NCBI GenBank assembly: GCA_016199125.1
Contig: JACQHH010000107.1
Location: forward strand, 1 to 40,911
Source of the DNA: Candidatus Lambdaproteobacteria bacterium
Lineage (GTDB): Bacteria > SAR324 > JACQKK01
Direction: 5' to 3'
DNA: 40,911 nucleotides
Below are positions 25,099 through 32,462 of this stretch, one piece after another (position 1 is the first letter of the stretch; every line of letters starts with the position of its first letter). The notes under the pieces were generated by a model. The model saw only the letters and a list, made by a program, of their open reading frames with translations. It was not told the DNA's origin and did not search any database. Made by a program: the position numbers and the translations under genes.

Positions 25099-25845
25099 TC
25101 ACCCGCGGTCGGCGTCCTTGCGCATGGTGTCGCGGATGAACTCGAGCTGGGAGCAGATGCGCTCCTGCTCGCTGTGGCGCAGATCGCCGAAGAAGGCGTG
25201 AATGTCCTGGGTGATCTCGTGCAGGCGTGTCTGGCTGGCCGTGGCGCTGGGAAACGGCACGCCCAGGTGCAGCGGCTGGAAGCGCTGGGCATGTTCGGTG
25301 CGCAGAATGGACAGCAGGTCCTGGTAATTCCAGTGATACACGGTGCTGATGCGCCGCAGCAGCCCGTCGGAGGGTGCCTTGCCGTTCTCCAGCGCGCGGT
25401 AGGTGTCCACGTCGATGTTGAGCAGCATGGCGATCACGTCTTCCGCCTGCCCGGTCACCAGGCGCACGTCGCGCAGGCGCGAGCCCAGGGTGTCGGCCCG
25501 CACGGGATGGGGGTGCAGCGCGGCGTGGGGGTGGACGTGCGGCGCGTGCCCATCGGCCGACCGCGTGGCCGCGGACCCCTCGCCATGGTGTCCCGAGCGA
25601 CGCGGGGCGATCATCTCGTTGATCAGTTGGCGTTGGGTCTCGTAGTAGTTCCACCCCAGCAGCACGCAGATGCGCCGCAGGGTCTGGTCGTCCGGGTAGC
25701 TGCCGGCCTCGAGCTGCTGGTACGCCTCGTGGGGCAGGTTCAGCAGCACGGCCATGACCTCGGTGGTCTGGTTGCCCGCCTCCCGGGCATCGCGCAGGCG
25801 CTGCGGAAAGGTCTTGCCGGATTTCTTGGATGCGGCTTCGCTCAT
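25099..25845 (-). CDS. Tandem HTH (XRE-type) protein with His-rich linker
   Basis: A 248-residue protein with two similar helix-turn-helix-like domains, at residues about 13-70 and 119-180. They share the frame RLRD(A/V)R...LLN(L/I)....Y..LE.G....D..LRRI....WNY, so they arose by internal duplication. The linker (82-116) has eight His, at 86, 87, 100, 103, 105, 107, 111 and 113, which could bind metal ions. A C-terminal helical region (190-248) follows. It is probably a DNA-binding regulator or adaptor; the target is unknown. The start is ATG 25845, with TTG 25881 as a weaker alternative. It lies 160 bp after the hydrolase gene on the same strand. Confidence 0.7.
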   Translation of the reverse strand: MSEAASKKSGKTFPQRLRDAREAGNQTTEVMAVLLNLPHEAYQQLEAGSYPDDQTLRRICVLLGWNYYETQRQLINEMIAPRRSGHHGEGSAATRSADGHAPHVHPHAALHPHPVRADTLGSRLRDVRLVTGQAEDVIAMLLNIDVDTYRALENGKAPSDGLLRRISTVYHWNYQDLLSILRTEHAQRFQPLHLGVPFPSATASQTRLHEITQDIHAFFGDLRHSEQERICSQLEFIRDTMRKDADRG

Positions 25846-25872
25846 GGTGGCGCGGCGGGCACTTGGGGGTCG

Positions 25873-25950
25873 GCGGGCCAAGGCCCGCTGCCGCGGAACG
25901 CGCCGCGGCGCAAACCCCGCCCCGTTACGGGCAGGGCCACGTGCTCTGCC
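25873..25950. repeat. Three successive inverted repeats
   Basis: In the 160-bp gap between the hydrolase and HTH genes: 25873-25888 (GCGGGCC-AA-GGCCCGC, perfect), 25890-25909 (7-bp arms, 6-bp centre, perfect) and 25930-25950 (8-bp arms with one G-U, 5-nt loop). None has a T-run. They may modulate readthrough from the hydrolase gene to the HTH gene. Confidence 0.5.
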
Positions 25951-26005
25951 TTGAAGGGATGCAAATTCCCGGCCCGCAGCGGCCGGCCGGGCCCCCGCGG
26001 ACCGG

Positions 26006-27262
26006 TCAGAGCGCCGCCACGTAGCGCACGACCTCTGCCCCGTCGCGCGCGGCCGCCGCGTGATTGTCCACCCGCACGATGCCCAGGGTTTCGATCATGT
26101 ATTCCAGGTGCGCGCCGATCTCCTCCAGGGCCAACAGGCTGTCGTAGCCGCGGATTTCCCGCCCGCGGCGATATTCGTAGTAGTCGTTGCTGACCTCATA
26201 GAGTGTCTTGGGCCGGTCCAGGTCCTTGATGATGTCCGCGATGCGCTGGTTGTGCTCGGCCATGATCTGCATGGCCCGCGCCTCCACATCCGGAATGTCC
26301 CCGTAGTGCGAGGGCAGGCCCAGGCGCACCTTTTCGCTGCGCGCGCAGATCTTCACCAACGAGTTGAAGTAGTTCAGCAGTCCCGAGCCGCTGGTATAGA
26401 TCTTGGGAAACTGGTGCGGCGAGACGTCGTTGAGCACGTGGTCGCCCAGCATCATCACGTCGCCCACGCGCAGGCAGGACAGGCCCGGGCAATGGCCGGG
26501 TGTGTGCACCACCTCGAACTCCTCGATGATGCGCTGGCCGTCCTCGAACGGGTCCGTCACCGCGTAGCCCGGAAAATCCTGCTTGTAGGCGCCGTGCAGC
26601 TCCATGAAGCCGGCAATCTCCTTGTCCGGCATGCCCGACTGCTGGAGAAAGCGCAGAATCTGCTCCCGGCCTTTCAGCACCTCCCGCGGAAACTCGGCCA
26701 CGGTGTGCGCATCCCACTGGTGCACCCACAGCCTGGGCTGGGCCTGGGCCATCAGATAGCGCAGCCCGCCGAAGTGGTCGAAATGGGCATGGGTGATGAC
26801 CACGTTGTCGATGTCGGCCATGCTCAGGCGCTCGCCGTAGTAGCCGCTGACCACGGCCAGCCCCTCGCGCAGGCTGTCCTCTGAAAGATGGCTGCCCGCG
26901 TCGATCAGGGTCAGCGACCCTTTGCGCCCCACCACCAGGTAGGTGGTGGTCCAATGGTCCTTCCAGTCGTTCATGGCGAAGCTGAACACCGGAATCTTGT
27001 ACACCGTCTCCCCGCTGGTGAGCGGATAGCGCACCACGCCCCGCACGCCGAAAGTGGTCATGTAGTGCGCATCCACCGGCGGGGCCGGGGGCAGCTCGGC
27101 CAGGCTGCGCGTGCGGCGGCGCACCGAGGGAATGTCCACCCGCAGCCAGAATTTGCGGAACAGCTCGGGCAGCTCCTCCTCCAGGCGCGCCACGGCGCCC
27201 CCGTCTCCCGCGACGAATTTGGCGTACTCGGCTCGATACAGCGCCTGCTCGATCTTGTCCAT
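26006..27262 (-). CDS. Metallo-beta-lactamase-fold hydrolase
   Basis: A 418-residue MBL-fold protein. The metal site is THAHFDHFGG (His158, His160, Asp162, His163), then HTPGHCPG (His257) and MLGDHVL (Asp274), so all usual dinuclear ligands are present. The N-terminal about 100 residues and the long C-terminal helical part (from about 300) are extensions beyond the core and may form a cap or a dimer interface. The family is broad (lactonases, thioesterases, glyoxalase II and others), so the substrate is open. The start is ATG 27262. It begins a minus-strand set with the tandem-HTH protein and an unrecognised protein, and is divergent from the receiver-phosphatase gene. Confidence 0.9.
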   Translation of the reverse strand: MDKIEQALYRAEYAKFVAGDGGAVARLEEELPELFRKFWLRVDIPSVRRRTRSLAELPPAPPVDAHYMTTFGVRGVVRYPLTSGETVYKIPVFSFAMNDWKDHWTTTYLVVGRKGSLTLIDAGSHLSEDSLREGLAVVSGYYGERLSMADIDNVVITHAHFDHFGGLRYLMAQAQPRLWVHQWDAHTVAEFPREVLKGREQILRFLQQSGMPDKEIAGFMELHGAYKQDFPGYAVTDPFEDGQRIIEEFEVVHTPGHCPGLSCLRVGDVMMLGDHVLNDVSPHQFPKIYTSGSGLLNYFNSLVKICARSEKVRLGLPSHYGDIPDVEARAMQIMAEHNQRIADIIKDLDRPKTLYEVSNDYYEYRRGREIRGYDSLLALEEIGAHLEYMIETLGIVRVDNHAAAARDGAEVVRYVAAL

Positions 27263-27328
27263 GAATGATAGGCCTTGGTGTGCAACCGGCGTTGCGGTGA
27301 ATGGCAGGGATCGGGGGCGGAACTCTCG

Positions 27329-27346
27329 ATTATAACCACATTGGTT
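27329..27346 (-). promoter_or_regulatory. Candidate promoter and small palindrome upstream of the hydrolase
   Basis: On the minus strand a perfect -10, TATAAT (27334-27329), lies about 60 nt upstream of the hydrolase start; the -35 is not clear. A short inverted repeat AACCA-CAT-TGGTT (27334-27346) touches it. The 137-bp divergent gap (27263-27399) also serves the receiver-phosphatase gene. Confidence 0.4.
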
Positions 27347-27441
27347 CTCATTCGTGCTAACGTGGCGCCACGATCCGGCGGAGGGCCGGCGATCCAGCCA
27401 TGGCACCGCGCCGCTGCCCCAGCACGGCAGAATTCCTGACG

Positions 27442-28662
27442 ATGGTTATGGCCGCCGATTCCCTGCACGATTTCGACGTCATCCGCGGCAACGGCGCCGA
27501 GCGGGAACCCCCCACGCTGCTGGTGGCCGACGACGACCCGGACATCCTGCGCATCGTGCAGTTCTACCTGCAAAAGCAGCACTTCAACGTGCTGGTGGCC
27601 TTGGACGGCGAGGAGGCGCTGGCGATTCTTGCCGATCAGCCCAACGTGGAGCTGATCCTCTCCGACGTGATGATGCCCAAGGTCAGCGGGTTGGAGCTGC
27701 TGCAGCAGATCCGCGACACGCCGTCGCTGCGGGACATTCCCGTGATTCTGATTTCCGCCGAGGGCGAAAGCTCCAAGAAGGTGGCGGGGCTCAATCTGGG
27801 CGCCGACGACTACATCACCAAGCCCTTCAACTTCGACGAGCTGATGGCGCGCGTGCGCAATCACCTGCGCCTGCGGCGTCTGCAGCGCGAGCTGCGGGTG
27901 GCCAACGACCTGCTCTCCCGCAAGAACGAGCAGATGCTCTCCGACCTGGAGGCGGCCCGCGGAGTGCAAATGGCCCTGCTGCCCTCGGAATTGCCGCGGA
28001 ACGAGGCGGTGGCCATCGGCACGCGCTATGTGCCCATGGAGCGCGTGGGGGGCGACTTTTTCGACGTCGTGGAGCTGGAGCAGGGTGCCAAGCTCGGCGT
28101 GCTGGTGGCCGACGTGTGCGGACACGGCATTGCGGCCGCGTTCATCACCGCCATGACCAAGATCAGCTTCCGCAATTCCTGCTTCAAGTCCACCGACCCG
28201 GCCTGGGTGCTGGACGAGATGAACCGCGCCCTCAACACCAACCTGACCAGCGGGTTCGTGACCGCCTTCTACGGGGTGCTGGACCTGCGCACGCGGCGAC
28301 TGGCCTACGCCAGCGGCGGGCATCCACCCCTGCTGGTGCATCGCCGCGCTTCCGACGAGATCCTGCATCTGGAATCCCAGGCCACCTTTCTGGGGGTGTT
28401 CGAGAACGTGTCGTTCAGCTCCAACGTGTTCGACCTGCAGCGGGGAGACCGCGTGCTGTTCTATACCGACGGGATTTACGAGGGCCAGAATCCGCAGCAG
28501 GAACAGTTCGGCATGGAACGCGTCGTGGACGCGATCAAGTCCAATCGGGGCGAATCGATGGAAGTCCTGCTCGGCGATCTGCTGACCCGCTTCCAGGGCT
28601 TTCAGCACGAATCGACACCGGAGGACGACATCACCATCGTGGGCCTGGATATTCTGGCCTGA
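27442..28662 (+). CDS. Response regulator with PP2C (SpoIIE/RsbU-type) phosphatase
   Basis: A 406-residue two-domain signalling protein. The receiver domain (25-140) has the acidic pair at 30-32, phospho-acceptor Asp75 in LSDVMMPK, and Lys127 in ITKPF. A helical linker (about 145-180, heptad-like) joins it to a PP2C-type Ser phosphatase with metal-binding motifs VGGDFFDVV (202-210), VADVCGHG (222-229) and a late YTDGIYEG and EDDITIV. Such proteins usually dephosphorylate STAS-domain antagonists to free an anti-sigma factor or other partner. No STAS protein, anti-sigma kinase or sensor kinase is encoded in the window, so the partner is elsewhere. ATG 27442 is chosen; ATG 27448 and ATG 27400 are alternatives. 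Confidence 0.92.
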   Translation: MVMAADSLHDFDVIRGNGAEREPPTLLVADDDPDILRIVQFYLQKQHFNVLVALDGEEALAILADQPNVELILSDVMMPKVSGLELLQQIRDTPSLRDIPVILISAEGESSKKVAGLNLGADDYITKPFNFDELMARVRNHLRLRRLQRELRVANDLLSRKNEQMLSDLEAARGVQMALLPSELPRNEAVAIGTRYVPMERVGGDFFDVVELEQGAKLGVLVADVCGHGIAAAFITAMTKISFRNSCFKSTDPAWVLDEMNRALNTNLTSGFVTAFYGVLDLRTRRLAYASGGHPPLLVHRRASDEILHLESQATFLGVFENVSFSSNVFDLQRGDRVLFYTDGIYEGQNPQQEQFGMERVVDAIKSNRGESMEVLLGDLLTRFQGFQHESTPEDDITIVGLDILA

Positions 28663-29026
28663 TGGGCCACTTCCGACACCGCCGCCCAGACCGGGCGTAC
28701 TTGTCAGGCTTGCGCCGGGAATGGGAGCACCGAGGCGCGGGCGGGCGTCTCGGAGTGCACGCTTGTCCCGTGCGCGCAGCGCCCGCCGCCACGCGCCGGC
28801 CGCCACGCGCCGGCCGCATCGCCGAGCGCGCGGCGCCAGCCGCACCTGAAAATCTGTTCCGGCATTCTGCCCCAGGGGCGCCCTGCCACCAGCGGCACTC
28901 GGCGGCCGCCCTGCCCGCGATCAGCCGCCAGCGCTGGGCAGTGGCCGATCTGCGCCGCCGACCGGGGCTACAAAATATTTGACAGTACACGTAAAAGCCG
29001 TCAGTGTTTTTATTTGTGCGAGACAT
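28663..29026. other. Non-coding region upstream of the tRNAs
   Basis: 364 bp with no credible gene. It contains an exact 14-bp tandem duplication, CCGCCACGCGCCGG (28786-28799 and 28800-28813). The right end holds a likely tRNA promoter: a consensus TTGACA at 28979-28984; the -10 is uncertain (CAGTGT at 29002-29007 is 17 bp away, TTTTAT nearby fits less well by spacing). Confidence 0.45.
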
Positions 29027-29100
29027 GTCCCCATCGTCTAGCTGGCCCAGGACACCGCCCTTTCACGGCGGCGACAGGGGTTCAAATCCCCTTGGGGATG
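29027..29100 (+). tRNA. tRNA-Glu (UUC)
   Basis: All four arms pair: acceptor 29027-29033 with 29093-29099 (one G-U), anticodon stem CCGCC/GGCGG, and T stem AGGGG/CCCCT. The anticodon TTC is at 29062-29064, in the loop CTTTCAC. The sequence matches the known bacterial tRNA-Glu pattern closely. CCA is not encoded; CTC follows the discriminator G. Confidence 0.96.
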
Positions 29101-29109
29101 CTCTGCAGG

Positions 29110-29146
29110 CACGCAGCCGGGGCGACAGCCCTCCCCCGGCGGCGTG
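29110..29146 (+). other. Strong hairpin between tRNA-Glu and tRNA-Lys
   Basis: Arms 29110-29122 and 29134-29146 pair over 13 positions with one A-G mismatch; the loop is 11 nt. It lies 10 nt after tRNA-Glu, with no T-run. It may serve as a processing or pause signal in a common tRNA transcript. The remaining 100 bp to tRNA-Lys show nothing. Confidence 0.55.
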
Positions 29147-29246
29147 AACGGCCACAGGCCAACCATGCACCCCTGCGCCCGGCGCATCGACACCCGCACC
29201 CTGCGCCGGCAGCGGAGTGCAAGATGCACCGCAGTGCCCTACTTCC

Positions 29247-29319
29247 GGGTCGGTAGCTCAGTCGGTAGAGCATCTGACTTTTAATCAGGTGGCCCCGGGT
29301 TCGAGTCCCGGCCGACCCA
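29247..29319 (+). tRNA. tRNA-Lys (UUU)
   Basis: Acceptor GGGTCGG pairs with CCGACCC. The D-arm AGCTCAGTCGGTAGAGC, the anticodon loop CTTTTAA (anticodon TTT) and the T loop TTCGAGT are all standard. The 3' discriminator is A at 29319; CCA is not encoded (TCA follows). A strong terminator is 11 bp downstream. Confidence 0.97.
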
Positions 29320-29330
29320 TCAAGCATTTC

Positions 29331-29364
29331 AAGCCCTTACGTCGCAAGACGTAGGGGCTTTTTT
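29331..29364 (+). terminator. Intrinsic terminator after tRNA-Lys
   Basis: 13-bp arms 29331-29343 and 29348-29360 (one G-U), a GCAA tetraloop and a run of six T (29359-29364). It ends the tRNA transcript. Confidence 0.95.
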
Positions 29365-29368
29365 GCAT

Positions 29369-29390
29369 TATGGGCTACCTATGGGCTACC
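29369..29390. repeat. 11-bp tandem repeat after the tRNA terminator
   Basis: TATGGGCTACC occurs twice head to tail (29369-29379 and 29380-29390), just after the tRNA-Lys terminator. Short direct repeats at this position are often integrase arm sites or remains of integrated elements; no integrase gene is present in the window. Confidence 0.8.
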
Positions 29391-29451
29391 GCCTGCATGA
29401 ATCTTGAGGTAGCTCCAAGCATGCCGATGAGGGTCGGGAAGGGATTTGGAC

Positions 29452-29497
29452 AAATTTATAAATTTATGTTGTCACGTATTCTTGAGATACCGTGACA
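29452..29497 (+). promoter_or_regulatory. AT-rich control region upstream of the monooxygenase
   Basis: An unusually AT-rich patch in otherwise GC-rich DNA. It has a perfect 14-bp palindrome (29452-29465, AAATTTATAAATTT) and an inverted repeat TGTCACG-N14-CGTGACA (29470-29497). A further 6-bp inverted repeat GCCGAT-N9-ATCGGC lies at 29571-29591. These are candidate operator sites. No hexamer pair with correct spacing is convincing. Confidence 0.45.
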
Positions 29498-29631
29498 GAA
29501 CCTGAGTTGGCCGCCACCGGGTGGACTGCCTCGCCATGCTGGCTCGCGGTTGCAGAACCTGATACCTACAGCCGATCCGCTCCGCATCGGCGCGCAATCT
29601 CACGAGTACCAGCAGCAACGGGAGTTCCATC

Positions 29632-31275
29632 ATGCAGAATGCCGCCAATCTCCCCGCCGCAGCCATTGCCGCCAGATTTGAGCGGTACGATGTGGCCATT
29701 GTCGGCGGAGGGCTGGCAGGGCTGTATGCCATCCACCGCCTGCGGAAGCAGGGCTTGCGGGTGCGTGCATTCGAGGCCGGCAGCGGCGTCGGTGGAACCT
29801 GGTTCTGGAACCGCTATCCCGGTGCGCGCTGTGACGTGGAAAGCCTGCAATACTCCTACTCCTTTTCCGACGAGCTGCAGCAGGAGTGGAGCTGGCCGGA
29901 GCGCTACCCGACGCAGCCCGAGATCTTGAAGTACATCGAGCACGTGGCGGAGCGTTTCGACCTGGTGCGCGACGTGCAACTCGACACGCGGGTGCTCTCC
30001 GCGGAGTTCGACAACGCCACCGCCATGTGGACGTTGAAGACCGACCGGGGACATGTCGTCACGGCGCCCTACTGCATCATGGCCACGGGCAACCTTTCCA
30101 CGCCGCGGCTGCCCGATATTCCGGGCGTGCAGAGCTTCCAGGGGGACTGGTATCACAGCGGACTGTGGCCCCACGAGGGCGTGGATTTCACGGGCAGGCG
30201 CGTGGGCGTGATCGGCACCGGCTCGTCCGGTATTCAGATGATTCCGATCATCGCCCAACAGGCCGCGCACCTGTTTGTCTTCCAGCGCACGGCCAATTTC
30301 AGCATGCCGGCCCACAACGGGCCCATGGATGCGCAGCAGGAGCGCGAGTTCAAGAGCAATTACCCGAAATTGCGGGAAGCCGCGCGGAATTCTCCTGCCG
30401 GAATCGTCGACTATCCTCCTCCGGAAAAATCGGCCATGGAGGTCTCGGCGGAAGAGCGCGAGCGCACCTACGAGGAGCGCTGGCGGCATGGAACCATTGT
30501 CGGCATGCTGTCGGCCTACAAGGATCTTCTGGTCAACAAGGACGCCAACGACACCGCCGCGGAATTCATCCGCAAGAAGATCCGCGGAATCGTGCGCGAT
30601 CCTAAAGTGGCCGAGTTGCTGTGCCCCACGGATCACCCCCTGGCCAGCAAGCGGCCCTGCCTGGACTCGCACTATTTCGAGACCTACAACCGTGACAACG
30701 TGACCCTGGTGGACGTGCGCAGCGACCCCATCGCCGCGATCACCCCCAGGGGCGTGCGCACAGGCAAGGCCGAGTACGCGTTGGCGACCCTGGTGTTCGC
30801 CACCGGGTTCGACGCCATGACCGGCGCCATGCACGAGATCGATATTCGGGCCAAGGATGGGCCGACGCTGGCCGAGCGCTGGGCCCAGGGGCCGCAGACC
30901 TACCTCGGCATCATGGTGGCCGGGCTGCCCAACCTGTTCATGGTCACCGGGCCGGGCAGCCCGTCCGTGTACGCGCAGATGATCATGGGCATCGAATACC
31001 ACATCGACTGGATCGCGGATTGCCTGGGGCATGCCCGCAGTCACGGCCACACCCGCATCGAAGCGGAGCTGGACGCCGAACAAGCCTGGGGGGAGCATGT
31101 GCAGCAGGTTGCCGCCGGCACGCTGATTCCGCGGGCCAACTCCTGGTACGTGGGCGCAAACATCCCCGGCAAACCCCGGGTGTTCATGCTGTATGTGGGC
31201 GGCTTTGACCGGTACAAGCGCCGGTGCGACCGGGTGGCCGCCGACGGATATGTGGGGCTGCGGATGACAGGGTAA
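29632..31275 (+). CDS. Flavin-dependent Baeyer-Villiger monooxygenase (phenylacetone monooxygenase-type)
   Basis: Type I Baeyer-Villiger monooxygenase: uses FAD, NADPH and O2 to insert oxygen beside a ketone, giving an ester or lactone. It has 547 residues, the normal length. It has two Rossmann motifs, GGGLAG (25-30) and GTGSSG (195-200), and the fingerprint F-x-G-x3-H-x3-W-P at 169-180 (FQGDWYHSGLWP). The active-site Arg lies in the Lys340-Arg341-Pro342 motif, and GPGSPSVYAQM corresponds to the PAMO-type substrate loop. From memory the sequence resembles phenylacetone and steroid monooxygenases more than cyclohexanone monooxygenase. GGGAG precedes the ATG at 29632. It begins the catabolic block, 312 bp after tRNA-Lys. 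Confidence 0.94.
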   Translation: MQNAANLPAAAIAARFERYDVAIVGGGLAGLYAIHRLRKQGLRVRAFEAGSGVGGTWFWNRYPGARCDVESLQYSYSFSDELQQEWSWPERYPTQPEILKYIEHVAERFDLVRDVQLDTRVLSAEFDNATAMWTLKTDRGHVVTAPYCIMATGNLSTPRLPDIPGVQSFQGDWYHSGLWPHEGVDFTGRRVGVIGTGSSGIQMIPIIAQQAAHLFVFQRTANFSMPAHNGPMDAQQEREFKSNYPKLREAARNSPAGIVDYPPPEKSAMEVSAEERERTYEERWRHGTIVGMLSAYKDLLVNKDANDTAAEFIRKKIRGIVRDPKVAELLCPTDHPLASKRPCLDSHYFETYNRDNVTLVDVRSDPIAAITPRGVRTGKAEYALATLVFATGFDAMTGAMHEIDIRAKDGPTLAERWAQGPQTYLGIMVAGLPNLFMVTGPGSPSVYAQMIMGIEYHIDWIADCLGHARSHGHTRIEAELDAEQAWGEHVQQVAAGTLIPRANSWYVGANIPGKPRVFMLYVGGFDRYKRRCDRVAADGYVGLRMTG

Positions 31276-31426
31276 ATGTGACGGGCGCAAGGAGGCGACC
31301 CACCACAGCGAGCAGCACGCGGCCGGCTCGGAGTTGGACGCGGCGCAGGAATTTTTCGATGGCGCACACGACGCCACCAACAGGGGGAGGGATGAAGCAG
31401 CACACTCCTTCGCGAAAGAGGACACC

Positions 31427-32221
31427 ATGGATCTGGGATTGAAAGGCAAGTCGGTCATCGTCACGGGAGGCGGCTCGAACATCGGCCGCGCCATCGTGCT
31501 GACCTTTGCGGAAGAAGGCGCCAACATCACGGTCGGCGAGATCGACGTGGATCAGGGCGAGAAGGTGGCCGCCGCGGCTCGCAAGAAGAGCGTCCAGGTG
31601 CAGGTGGTGAAGACGGACGTGCGCAAGCTGAGCGATGTCCAGAAGCTGGTCAAGGCGGCCAAGGACAAATTCGGCTCCGTGGATGCGCTCGTGAACAACG
31701 TCGGCTGGGACGAGCTGCATTACTTCGTGGAGACCGGCCCCGAATTCTGGGACAAGGTCATCAACCTGAATTACATCAGCGTGCTCAACTGCACCAAGGC
31801 CGTGCTGGAAGTGATGATTCCGCAGCAGTCCGGCGCCATCGTCTCCCTCAGCTCCGATGCCAGCCGCATGGGCGAGATGCGCGAGGCCGTGTACGGTGGG
31901 GTCAAAGCGGCGGTGAACAGCTTCATGAAGACCATCGCGCGGGAAAATGGCCGCTACGGCATCCGCGCCAACGCCGTCTGCCCGGGCATGACCATTCCCG
32001 ACAGCCAGGACGACGTGGGCAAGCTGAGCATGTGGAAGCAGGACGTGCCCATGTGGTCGGAGGAGACGCTCGCAAAGGTGGCCAAGGCCTATCCGCTGAA
32101 GAAGATCGGCAAGCCGCAGGATCTGGCCAACGCCATCGTGTTCCTGGCGTCGGGCAAGGCCGCCGGACACATTACCGGCCAGGTGCTGAGCGTCAGCGGC
32201 GGCTACAGCATGGTTGGTTGA
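31427..32221 (+). CDS. SDR-family dehydrogenase (BadH-like)
   Basis: Short-chain dehydrogenase/reductase, 264 residues. It has TGGGSNIG (13-20) for cofactor binding, NNVG (90-93) in place of the usual NNAG, and the catalytic Ser142/143, Tyr156 and Lys160 (YGGVK). Acidic residues after the second strand (EID, 38-40) suggest NAD rather than NADP. The pattern resembles 2-hydroxycyclohexanecarboxyl-CoA dehydrogenase and related alcohol dehydrogenases. It could oxidise the cyclic or secondary alcohol to the ketone used by the monooxygenase. The ATG at 31427 has AGAGGA upstream; the gap from the monooxygenase is 151 bp. Confidence 0.93.
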   Translation: MDLGLKGKSVIVTGGGSNIGRAIVLTFAEEGANITVGEIDVDQGEKVAAAARKKSVQVQVVKTDVRKLSDVQKLVKAAKDKFGSVDALVNNVGWDELHYFVETGPEFWDKVINLNYISVLNCTKAVLEVMIPQQSGAIVSLSSDASRMGEMREAVYGGVKAAVNSFMKTIARENGRYGIRANAVCPGMTIPDSQDDVGKLSMWKQDVPMWSEETLAKVAKAYPLKKIGKPQDLANAIVFLASGKAAGHITGQVLSVSGGYSMVG

Positions 32222-32234
32222 GCGTTGCCCTCTG

Positions 32235-32255
32235 CGCCGGCCGAGCAGGCCGGCG
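32235..32255 (+). other. GC hairpin after the SDR gene
   Basis: CGCCGGCC-GAGCA-GGCCGGCG, perfect 8-bp arms, starts 13 bp after the SDR stop. No T-run follows. It may help end the monooxygenase-SDR transcript, which converges with the importer operon. The rest of the 241-bp gap (32222-32462) holds no gene. Confidence 0.45.
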
Positions 32256-32462
32256 AGAAGGCCCCGGACATCCTGATCTGCGCGGATACAAAGGACGACC
32301 GGAGGCGTCCGCCCTGGTCTGGAACCGCCGGTAGCTCAGAGACGCGGCGACTTCCGGCGCGATCTTGTCGCCGCAACGCGCGCCGTCTCTCCGCCCGGCT
32401 CTGCGCGGGCGATACACACCACGTGCCCTGCCGCGGGACTGCGCCTGAAGTCTGGCGGACGG

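Noticed and set aside
29540-29554. Sigma-54-like TGGCTC...TTGCA upstream of the monooxygenase
   Set aside because: GG and GC are 9 bp apart, not 10; sigma-54 promoters do not normally tolerate this change.
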